Shown here: positions 35,515 through 45,500 of the stretch, piece after piece
How the letters are laid out: every line of letters begins with the position of its first letter
Position numbering within the stretch: the first letter of the stretch is position 1
From: Axinella damicornis
Lineage: Eukaryota > Porifera > Demospongiae > Axinellida > Axinellidae
DNA length: 64,000 nucleotides
Direction: 5' to 3'
Assembly (NCBI GenBank): GCA_963931865.1
Contig: OZ007508.1
Coordinates: forward strand, 3,410,081-3,474,080
Made by a program: the position numbers and the translations under genes
The notes under the pieces: model-generated
Database searches by the model: none
Told to the model about the DNA's origin: nothing
Seen by the model: only the letters and a program-made list of their open reading frames with translations

Positions 35515-35800
35515 TTTAGTTAACTAAAACTAAAACTATAATGCCTTTTAGTTTGGCATATTTCACTTTAGTAATTAAAACTAAAACTAAAATGAGGACT
35601 GTCTCAGCCTGTTAATTAAAACTACAACTAAACTACAATGAAAATCACCCAAAAATGGTGGTTACTAAAACTAAAAGAGCCTTTACTAACCCTTTTGAGA
35701 TTTAGTAATTAAAACTAAAACTAAACTAAACAATGCGACTTCTACCTAATTAAAACCAAAAACTAAACTATTTCAGTTTTAGATAACTAAAACAACATTG
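35515..35800. repeat. AACTAAAAC-rich repeat
   Basis: About 285 bp of AACTAAAACTAAAAC words on the plus strand with TTTAGTTT complements at both ends (TTTTAGTTAACTAAAAC near 35514 and 35778), an AT-rich MITE-like structure. It lies between the convergent copies 3 and 4. Confidence 0.7.
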
Positions 35801-36196
35801 CGAAAACATGTAGCTAATAGTTAGCTATGCACGGTATAGCTAACTGTATACAATTATTTTGACATCATATGATATAATTACGCTACACTTTGGCATACGT
35901 ACGTACCTACGTATATAGTTATACTACAGTCCAAAGGTACATGTACATGGGTTTTAGTATTAACCCTTTAACTGACAACACATTTGCATTCAGTGCACAC
36001 CACCTTTCGTAGGTCACTGCTCATTTTTTTTTGTATCCACAGACAATGCAGTGTGGCATTAATATTATGAATCCAGTGTTCATTTTAATTATATAGCAAG
36101 TAAGAAGCACACAGTATATAGCTAGCTAACAATAGGATTACTGCAATACATAGTCTTGATCAAGAACCTTTTGTTTTCGCAACTTTTTTCTTTTGT

Positions 36197-36628
36197 TCAG
36201 CGATAACCAATAGCATAGAGTTCAGCTGCACAATTAGAGCCTTGTGCTATAGGAACTTCAAGAAAGATGTTTCTGTTGGATGGCATCGGGAACCACATGT
36301 TCTCTGAGTTGGTATTGAAGGAGTTTTGAATATACGAATACAGATAGAGGTATTGTTCATAAGTGTTATTGCCTTGCTGGGTGTAGATCTTGAGAAAGTC
36401 AGGAGGAGCTCCTTGTATGGAAGAGTTACCTTGATATGCCCCTACAAGTATAAAGACTTCTCTTGCAGTATTTGGAATGACACTAGGGATGTCATAAACA
36501 AATTTCTCAGCTTGCTTGAGGTTGGAATTTCCAATTTTGGTTAGTTGAACAGATACCCAAGGGTACTGGGCATCACACATGATGGCATACAGGACGATCG
36601 TAGCAGTTACACTGATCCACTTGGTCAT
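36197..36628 (-). CDS. Small secreted protein, intact short family member (143 aa)
   Basis: Single open exon on the minus strand, ATG at 36626-36628. Signal peptide MTKWISVTATIVLYAIMCDA. The Cys-containing helix of gene 2 is absent: residue 21 leads directly to YPWVSVQLTKIG. The domain follows with VIPNTAREVFILVGAYQGNS, FLKIYTQQG, YEQYLYLYS, NTNSENMWFPMPSNR and LYAIGYR. Function unknown; extracellular by its signal peptide. It lies in the inverted arm, opposite copy 3. Confidence 0.85.
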   Translation of the reverse strand: MTKWISVTATIVLYAIMCDAQYPWVSVQLTKIGNSNLKQAEKFVYDIPSVIPNTAREVFILVGAYQGNSSIQGAPPDFLKIYTQQGNNTYEQYLYLYSYIQNSFNTNSENMWFPMPSNRNIFLEVPIAQGSNCAAELYAIGYR

Positions 36629-36743
36629 AGTTGATGCGATCTGCTGAAGGACTTCGGACAGGATCTGAACGATCAGTGATTTTGTCGCAAGAGAATCTCT
36701 ATGCAGATAAAGGGCACAATGGCGAGAACTGATTGGGCTGTGC

Positions 36744-36752
36744 TTTTATATA
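36744..36752 (-). promoter_or_regulatory. TATA box of secreted-protein gene 4
   Basis: TATATAAAA on the minus strand about 120 bp upstream of the ATG, followed by GCACAGCCCAATCAG. Same layout as copies 2 and 3. Confidence 0.65.
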
Positions 36753-36786
36753 CCAAATAATCAGTTCAGTATGCATACATTGCATA

Positions 36787-37194
36787 CTTGCCAACCGTCC
36801 TGGAATTTCCGGGACTGTCCCGGAAACTGACCTTTTGTCCTGCTGTCCCGGAAACAATCGAAATTGTCCCGGAAATTATACACGTGGCCTAGGCGTTTAC
36901 TACGTACAAGCAAGTCTGTCTGACAAACTACTACCTGCAGATGAGTGCCAGTACCAGTGGGTCAGAACGGTTAGAACCGGTGTCCAAGAAGGCCATGCAA
37001 GTGGCATCCCGATTGGAAGCGCTATAATGTGTCCTCAAGCAGAAAGGGAGCCTCTTTCGTCCGTTGTAAATTCTCTCCTGACTACCCTAGGAATGCTGTG
37101 CTGTGCAGTGGATCAAAATTGTCCTGCACAAGACAGCAAAATCCTGCAAAATAAGTGAAATTTTCCTGCATATACAAAACTCAGGGTTGGGAAG
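36787..37194. mobile_element. 408-bp element with CTTGCCAACC / GGTTGGGAAG ends
   Basis: Short inverted ends and a subterminal block rich in GTCCCGGAAA. It interrupts the right arm of the inverted duplication just upstream of the gene-4 promoter, so it inserted after that duplication. Confidence 0.7.
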
Positions 37195-37639
37195 TATGAC
37201 ATTGGATCATGCCACTGCAAATCTGATTGGTTGTTTTAGCCACACTGTGGTTACCTTGAACGGTTGCAGACAAACTGAGGAGACAGCGGTTACTAGAGGG
37301 TTCACTTTCGGATTGGACTAATTGCATAAGACAACCAATGAGGCAGCTGGCATAACCACTGCTACCCGGGTAACCACCATGTTGTAGAAAGGTCCAATAT
37401 ATATAGCGATAAAGGGAGGGCAACCTCTGTGACACAGACATGCAGATATACTGACGAACAAAGCAATCACTTCACCTCTAGATCTTGCTGTGAGTCACGC
37501 ACAGGATACTGACCACAAGAAGAACCACATGCAGTGTGGATGGAACAAGGCTGTACCAATAGCTACATGCTCCTAGATCCAGACCCCAGTGCTTGTTCTG
37601 CAAGTGGACATATTTTCAATGAAGGGGACCTGTATCCAC

Positions 37640-37736
37640 AACCTTCGTAGCCTTGTTCCCAGGCCCAAGGCCAGCTTTTCATCGCTGGCGGTATACTGCA
37701 ACAAAAAACTGGGTGGGGCCTGGGAACAAGCCTACA
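37640..37736. repeat. TAGCCTTGTTCCCAGGC hairpin
   Basis: Left TAGCCTTGTTCCCAGGCC, right GGCCTGGGAACAAGCCTA, with inverted GGCCAGCTTTT / AAACTGGGTG blocks inside. Member of the window-wide family. The surrounding 37400-38800 holds no recognised gene, a 25-G run at 37981-38005 and a GGGAATGGAAATCAT repeat near 38430. Confidence 0.7.
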
Positions 37737-38816
37737 ATATAGCTAACAGCATCAACGGTAGCTACAAAGAAAGCAGAAGTTGATGTGCATATAGCAGGCA
37801 TGAAACTGCTAGACATCACTCTCATTCGGTTCCCACAGTATTTTCGTCTGCTCAGAGACAGTCATAGAAAGCAACATGAGTGCCATTTTCAACTGTTTCT
37901 GGCCATTACTGCCTCTTGCAATTTAACGGAGTACAGGGTGGAGGGGATCAGTTTACAAATGGAGACCATGGTGTCATTGTGGGGGGGGGGGGGGGGGGGG
38001 GGGGGATCTCCTTTTCACCCTCGAGGGGAAAACAATGGAAATGTGTACCGGCCATATGCAAGGCAACCACCCTCAAAGGAGGGGAGGGCCCCATTAGTCA
38101 TCGCAGGAAGGGTCTGGACCATGCGAGGGACTACATTGCATGCAAGTGGTTTTGGTGGTGTTATTCTCTGGGTGTAGCTCCAAACTCATGGATCCACCAC
38201 ATCGCCAATGCCATGGACTTTACCTTATGTAGCCTACTTTAGAATTTGTGATGTGTGCTTGGTAGTTAGTGTACACACAAAAAACATGCAAAGATTTTAC
38301 ATGCAGGTAGTTTGCGGCCGACCCTGCACACTCTTCCCTGACTCCTCCCTCGCATATCGCATACGTACGCGTACATGAACGCCCACACAAAACTAGGATC
38401 CACCATGCTTGGAATGGAGTATGGGAATGGAAATCATTCGATGGGAATGGAAATCATTTGATGGAAATGGGGATTATTTGGAATATAGCAAACCGTGGGA
38501 TGTGTCGACTGTGTAACATTATTTATGTCTAGAAGGTGGTTCTAGCTGCCAGGCGAGTTCGATCATCAGGTACTAAGTTACTAGTATGAGATCGTGTACA
38601 GTAGGGAAATATGTTGACTGTACTTCGCATAATATTGTGACTTTATACATGACTATGCGTATTAAATTTGGCTACCTGAGAACTAAAAGCGTGAACTAGC
38701 TTGGAGTATTCGCTCGTTCATGAGTGGGGTCTGAAGGCTTTCCCCAGTGCCATCATTGCAATGATCTGGGAAAGGGTTCAATCCATGAATGTTGGATGTT
38801 TAATAATTAATGACAC

Positions 38817-39823
38817 CTGCCATCCAGTGTGAAGGGAAGGATGTCAGTGATCACTCTGCTGCCGCCCAGTTCATACCACAGAGGATGTGCTTTTGTCATT
38901 TTGACTGCTAGTCTCAGCCCTTCGCACGGGGAGGAGGAAGGGTCTGGGCACCATGGTACATTCGAGTTGTCCCCAGGTCGGAATGTTGACCTAACGAATC
39001 GGAAGCGCTGATTGCAAAAGACATCATTTTTCTCCAGGCTTTTAGTGTCACCAGCAGCTAGACATGGCAAATCACTGTGTCATACTGCGTTATCCGCGAG
39101 TGTCTGACAAAAGTTGAGAAGAGCAATGAGCAGGTTGACTGTGATCGTACGCGTGGTATCGCAGTTGATCACTAATTACCTATGCATAATTGCATTCCAC
39201 GAGGACAACTCGAATGTAGGAACATGCCCAGACCCTTCCTCCCCATGCGATTAGTCTAGTTCCGAGACTAATTGACTGCTGGCTATTGCGGACAAAAGTG
39301 ACCACACCTTGCTAGGCTATGGTGCTAATCGATTCCCCACTCCAAAAGATAAACGTTTTGTTCCCTGACCAGTAGAATTGGTGGTGGTGCCCTTGCCTTA
39401 CCTGGTTCCAACAAAGGCTCTATTGAGGATTCTCCCATCATGGGACCCCCGCCTTGGAGGGCAGTGGCAAAAACACGGAATGGAACGGACCACTTGATCA
39501 TGAATGGCATTGAACTGTTGAACAGCTACAAGTCCTCTATCTAGTGTCCACAAACTATGTCACTAGTCAGACCTCGACAAGTGCTACATGGACATGTATC
39601 ACATGTTGGTACCCATATTGATGGAACTTTTGGGCTAGTTAGGGTGGAGTAGCCATACGTGGCCTTCCACTCACATGGATGTGTAAAACTCTCCAGCAGC
39701 AAAGATCCCGGCAGCAAGGGTACCAGCAGGTAGGTAGGACTTGTCGAGCTTCAGCCAGTGGTAGACAGTTTGTGGAGATTGGACAATGCAGTACAACCGT
39801 TCCTTGTTTCCAAGTGTTCCGTC
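38817..39823 (-). CDS. Unrecognised gene, three internal exons
   Basis: I do not recognise the family. Minus-strand exons 39675-39823, 39402-39514 and 38817-39057 join in phase (2 then 1 bases shared) and end on GTGAGT, GTAAGG and GTGTCA. They encode about 167 residues. The first exon has LYCIVQSPQTVYHWLKLDKS and a hydrophobic Ala/Gly stretch (PAGTLAAGIFAAGEFY). The second has PFMIKWSVPFRVFATALQGG. The third has four Cys (DVFCNQRF, PWCPDPSSSPCEG) and AHPLWYELGG. No start or stop exon could be placed; a downstream exon in the right phase was not found. It may be an extracellular or enzyme domain, or a decayed gene. Confidence 0.5.
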
Positions 39824-40420
39824 CTGTTCCGTGTTTTAGTCAGTGCCTTTTGGAGGTCGTTCTGGTACATTTGCACGATGTAGGAACTTGAGTGGAACTC
39901 TCCTGTTTCTAAGTTGTGACAGACCCTCCCTCTCGGTGTCGTTAGTATAGGAAAATACGTGACAAGCTACAGGTATTGCTGGTCGACATTGATGTCTCAC
40001 GTCACCTGTTGCAATACGAACATGTCATGACATAATCACTAATTTCCACATGACTGACTGTACACTACATGCACTAAGAGTGTGTAAATAGACCCCTCCC
40101 CCAAGGGGATCTAATTATGTGCTCTTGGCTGCACGCTCATATTTTCCTGGTACTTATTCCTGGTTGTAAGAGCTTACAATCCACTCTTTCTGACAGTACA
40201 CTCATCCTTTACTCAAGGACACAAATATGGTGCATAATGAGATTCATATCATTCGGAAGCCCTGTGAAGCCTTGCCTAGTCAAGTACCTCAAGTGGTTGC
40301 TAACATGCAAAAGTAATAAAGGGCAAAGGGCACACTTTGCTTTTAGACACCAGACCACAAAGGGCACATTAGAAGCCCAAAGGGCACAGTGCCTTTCCTT
40401 GATATCAGTGATAGATTCCT

Positions 40421-40812
40421 CGTTCCCAGGCCATTCCCACTGCCAGTATTTGATCGCTTCCAGTATGAAAATGTAAATACGGCGGGGGAAGGCCTGGGAG
40501 ATCTGGTCATGTGTGATGACGTCAGGTAGACAGAGGGTAGACACATGGGGGGCGGTGCCCAACCATTATAATACCCATTATAATACCTGTTTTGTGTTGA
40601 TCCGTCCCCGGTGTTGTGATTATCCTGCAAACACTCTAACATCCAGCCTTTGGAGGGACAGTACAAAAAGGGGAATCGAGATTCTTCGTTGGGCACCACC
40701 TTCCGTGTGTCTACCATATGTCTGCCTGATGGCATTTCATTTGACCAGATTTACCAGGCCTTCCCCGCATACTTCAAGCAATCAAATATTGGCAGTGGGA
40801 ATGGCCTACCTG
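40421..40812. mobile_element. MITE with GGAAGGCCTGGGA arms (copy 2)
   Basis: Left CCTCGTTCCCAGGCCATTCC, right GGCAGTGGGAATGGCC. Inner arms carry tagacacatg..ggcggtgcccaac and their complements. Same family as 20186-20570; a fragment of one arm is at 46572-46672. Confidence 0.75.
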
Positions 40813-40960
40813 CCATTTCCATGGCAACATGTTACATGTATATGTTGTCACACAATGTGCAAAGCTTAAATCACTGTTATGAACAGCTAAATTGTACCAA
40901 GTACATGACTCAATGGTATGTTGACATTCAAGTGTGATAAACCACAGGAGTTTGGTGTAG

Positions 40961-41353
40961 CCTCGTACCCAGGCCCTCACGCAGGACGCGGAAGAGGGCC
41001 TGGTGACACTTGGCAAAATTCCCATATGTGCACAGTCAGCGTAACTGCGTAATCGATTACATTCCTTACTTGGATGCATTCGAAATCACGCGGAAGGTAC
41101 ATGTAGCTGTTGGTGATGGCTAAGTAGAACGTCTTTGCCAAGAAGCGACCAGAGGTGAGTTTTGAAGGCTAGAACAGCGGTTTTGTACACTTTTCACGGG
41201 ATAAAGACTGTAATTACTATGCAGTAATTGGAAATGGACGAACGTGATTCGCCTACCCGAAATCAAGACTGCTGAGCTCAGCACATACGGAATTTTTCCA
41301 AGTGTCACCAGGCCCACTTCAGCGTTTCGTGTGTGGGCCTGGGAACGAGGCTA
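40961..41353. mobile_element. Inverted-repeat element with TAGCCTCG ends
   Basis: Left TAGCCTCGTACCCAGGCCC, right GGGCCTGGGAACGAGGCTA, with inner TGGTGACACTTGG complemented at 41300-41315. A solo 32-bp perfect palindrome of the same family follows at 41383-41414. Confidence 0.75.
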
Positions 41354-41569
41354 GGGGAGGTGTACATGGATATCTGCAGTTGTAGCCTCGAACCCAGGCC
41401 TGGGTTCGAGGCTAGTGCAGTTGCTAGTTGAGCCTGGCTCATTTACACACCAGGCATACTGTATGAGGGCAGTGGCTGCCAAACAAAAACATGTTTTCAT
41501 TGGATTGGTTAACCGATCAGTGGGATGATTTCACATTCCTGATTGTGTACACAAACCACTCTATGCTGT

Positions 41570-41738
41570 GTGCGTGTGGTATGTGGTGATATTATTAGCC
41601 TGCTTGCATGAGGAGTGGTGGGGTGTGGATGCCAGGCTGTGCTGTGTGTGTGTGTGTTTGTATGTGTGTGTGTGTGTGTGTGGTGATGTTATGAGCCTGC
41701 TTGCACGAGGAGTGGTGGGGTGTGGATGCCAGGCTGTG

Positions 41739-41770
<32 letters not shown>

Positions 41771-41825
41771 TAATGTTACGAGCCTGCTTGCATGAGGAGT
41801 GGTGGGATGTGGATGCCAGGCTGTG

Positions 41826-41873
<48 letters not shown>

Positions 41874-42274
41874 TAATGTTACGAGCCTGCTTGCATGAGG
41901 AGTGGTGGGGTGTGGATGCCAGGCTGTGCTGTGTGTTTGTGTGTGTGTGTGTGTGTGTGGTAATGTTACGAGCCTGCTTGCATGAGGAGTGGTGGGGTGT
42001 GGATGCCAGGCTGTGCTGTGTGTTTGTATGTGTGTGTGTGTGTGTGTGGTAATGTTATGAGCCTGCTTGCACGAGGAGTGGTGGGGTGTGGATGCCAGGC
42101 TGTGCTGTGTGTGTGTGTGTGTGTGTGTGTGTGGTAATGTTACGAGCCTGCTTGCATGAGGAGTGGTGGGGTGTGGATGCCAGGCTGTGCTGTGTGTTTG
42201 TGTGTGTGTGTGTGTGTGGTGATGTTGCGAGCCTGCTTGCACGAGGAGTGGTGGGGTGTGGATGCCAGGCTGTG

Positions 42275-42314
<40 letters not shown>

Positions 42315-42454
42315 TAATGTTATGAGCCTGCTTGCACGAGGAGTGGTGGGGTGTGGATGCCAGGCTGTGCTGTGTGTGTGTGTGTGTGTGTGTGTGTGGT
42401 GATGTTGCGAGCCTGCTTGCACGAGGAGTGGTGGGGTGTGGATGCCAGGCTGTG

Positions 42455-42492
<38 letters not shown>

Positions 42493-42721
42493 TAATGTTA
42501 TGAGCCTGCTTGCACGAGGAGTGGTGGGGTGTGGATGCCAGGCTGTGCTGTGTGTGTGTGTGTGGTATGTGGTGAGCCTGCTTGCACGAGGAGTGGTGGG
42601 GTGTGGATGCCAGGCTGCGCTGTGTGTGTGTGTTGTGTGTGTGTGTATGTATGTGTGTGTGGTAATGTTATGAGCCTGCTTGCATGAGGAGTGGTGGGTA
42701 TGGATGCCAGGCTGTGCTGTG

Positions 42722-42795
<74 letters not shown>

Positions 42796-43012
42796 TATGT
42801 GGTGAGCCTGCTTGCATGAGGAGTGGTGGGGTGTGGATGCCAGGCTGTGCTGTGTGTTTGTATGTGTGTGTGTGGTAATGTTATGAGCCTGCTTGCACGA
42901 GGAGTGATGGGGTGTGGATGCCAGGCTGTGCTGTGTGTGTGTGTGTGTGTGTGTGTGGTAATGTTACGAGCCTGCTTGCACGAGGAGTGGTGGGTGTGGA
43001 TGCCAGGTTGTG

Positions 43013-43070
<58 letters not shown>

Positions 43071-43210
43071 TATGTGGTGAGCCTGCTTGCACGAGGAGTG
43101 GTGGGGTGTGGATGCCAGGCTGCGCTGTGTGTGTGTGTTGTGTGTGTGTGTGTGTATGTGTGTGTGGTAATGTTATGAGCCTGCTTGCATGGTGGGGTGT
43201 GGATGCCAGG
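41570..43210. repeat. Compound minisatellite and (GT)n array upstream of tropomodulin
   Basis: About 17 units, each made of GAGCCTGCTTGCAYGAGGAG, then TGGTGGGGTGTGGATGCCAG, GCTGTGCTGT and a (GT)n run of variable length. Units differ mainly by GT length (roughly 75-130 bp). Long open frames on both strands here are artefacts. Confidence 0.95.
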
Positions 43211-43518
43211 CTACTTAGAGCGTGTGTACTGCAACTGTACGTACATCTGCATGTGCAGTTAGACAGAGGCATCTTGTTAGTACATGTATGTTAGCGTACC
43301 ATCACCTATAGTACATACATATTACAATGTGAGCCTGGTAGTAAAAGTCAAATAGCATTCCCGTGTATTTGATCCAAGAAAGCGTGTAAAACTATGGTTC
43401 AAAATATATTCATCAACCATTATAGTACAAGTAATATTGTGGTATTTCTGGGGTATGTGTGAGTGAGTTGTAGAGGTTTACCATACATACACACACGCAC
43501 ACACACACACACACACAC

Positions 43519-43625
43519 TTAGCCTCGTTCCCAGTCCCACGCCCAGCTTTCTGTCGCTTGCAGTACTGTACCTTTACCGTACTGCAAGCGACGGAAAGCT
43601 GGGCGTGGGACTGGGAACGAGGCTA
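43519..43625. repeat. Hairpin repeat inserted in a (CA)n tract
   Basis: Arms of about 47 bp, near-perfect: TTAGCCTCGTTCCCAG...CGCTTGCAGTAC and its complement. (CA)n lies directly on both sides, so it landed inside a microsatellite, just upstream of the tropomodulin start exon. Confidence 0.85.
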
Positions 43626-43631
43626 CACACA

Positions 43632-43678
<47 letters not shown>

Positions 43679-43709
43679 CACTACTCCCCTCCGTCCATCT
43701 AATCCAGAT

Positions 43710-45042
43710 ATGAGCCGTTCCACTGGTAAAGTTGATGATCTTGAGCTGGCTGGTCTCAGTGAGGCGGAGCTAAGAGAGTTGTCTGAGTTTATTGACCCAG
43801 ATGTAAGTCATTAAAGACTAACGTCTAGACTGACCCTAACAGTACGTAAAGATATCCTTGCTCGGGAAAACACCTGTATAAACAAAAATCCATGTGGGCA
43901 TTATGGTAGCGGAAAACTGACAATGAAAAGGTTAGCAGAAGAAATTGAGTCATGGAACATACTTCAACTCCTAATTTGGAGGTTCTTTAGTTTGACAAGT
44001 ATGCTGTGAAAATTGTGTTGCTATTAGCGCCTTCAGAGAATTGAGTGTTTGGAATTATTGGTTACATGGCATCCTGGCCTCGAACCCAGGCGCGTCAGCT
44101 AATGAGATCCACACCTTAGAAACAGTTTGACAAACATGTATGAGTAGCCTCGTTCCCAGCCCATGTGGCCTGGGAATGAGGCTAATATACTGTATGAGGT
44201 CAAGAGTTCAGAACTCTTGATGAGGTGCAATGTGGTGGTCATCATCAACAAATCAGATCCACGGGTGCATGTACTAAAAACAGTTTGACGTGCATGCCAG
44301 TTCATGATCGTCAACCAATCATGATCTAAAATTTGGACTGGCGAAGGTTGACATGCAAAGTCGGTACAGCAGGTTGGAAGTAAGCTACCCCGACCCACCC
44401 GGGGTGAAAGTTTCTCTTCAGTGAAGCTTCCGGTTCGTGATCAGTCGCCTCTTATTTGTGTTCATAGCTCATGGCAGGTGTGGTAAACTTCAACAGAAAC
44501 AGGTTCTGTTGTTTTGATTCTCCCCTCCCACCATACACATGCACACATACATGTACACACACACACTCACACATACACGCATACTTACATACACACACAC
44601 ACACTTAAGAATGAGCTGCTCCCTGCCTCGGACCGCCTCCCTCCCCACACCAGGAAGAAGCCAACTGGTCCATTTGACCGCAACCGTCTAAAGGACCACC
44701 TCAAGCAGCAGGCGGAGCAGTCCACGGTTGGGGAGGACTATGTTCCGTTTATCAAGAAGTCAGCACCGTCGAAGGACTCGGTCAGTCAGAGAGGATAACT
44801 CCTGTTGGTGTATTGAGTTTATCATCACACTTGGCTTTAATGGGGTGTTGCGTTCTACTGTACATGCCATCTTGATCCTGTAGAAATTTACAAACCCGCA
44901 TGTGTGTACACACACACACACACCGCACACACACATGCAACTCACTCACACATGCACACACACGCATACACTGTATATACACACACATACAAACACACAT
45001 GGGCATGCAAATGCACACACACATGCCCACACCCCCCCCCCC

Positions 45043-45073
<31 letters not shown>

Positions 45074-45469
45074 ACACATATGCACACATGTATGCATAGA
45101 CGAAGGCAGAGTCTGTTCCAAAGAAGAAAGTTGTACATACTGAATTTGATGACATGCTGGACATTTTGGATGCGGAAGACCTTTCAGAGCTTGCTAGTAA
45201 GTAGAATTATATTCCCCTCTGAATGCATGTACATGTGTAAATGAGTGTACACCTGTACACACACACATGCACACATTCTCGTTACACTCCCACACATCCA
45301 GTCATCCTCACACATGCGTACGACCTCAAAGAATGTGTACAATATGTATGCATACAGATGCTCACACATATAAACACACAAACATACACCCACACCCACC
45401 AACCCACACCCGCACACATCCACACACACCCACACCCACCCTCACACACCCTCACACACCCACACCCCC

Positions 45470-45500
<31 letters not shown>

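Larger units (their letters stand above)
34795..37370. repeat. Inverted duplication carrying convergent copies 3 and 4
   Basis: Sequence from about 34795 to 35160 (plus) reappears on the minus strand from about 37370 to 36545. It includes tgtcttatgcaattagtcc, the TATA promoter, leader, signal peptide and first mature residues. The right arm is split by a 408-bp element at 36787-37194. Confidence 0.8.

Noticed and set aside
41568..43294. His/Thr- and Cys/Val-rich reading frames
   Set aside because: Artefacts of (GT)n/(CA)n in the compound minisatellite.
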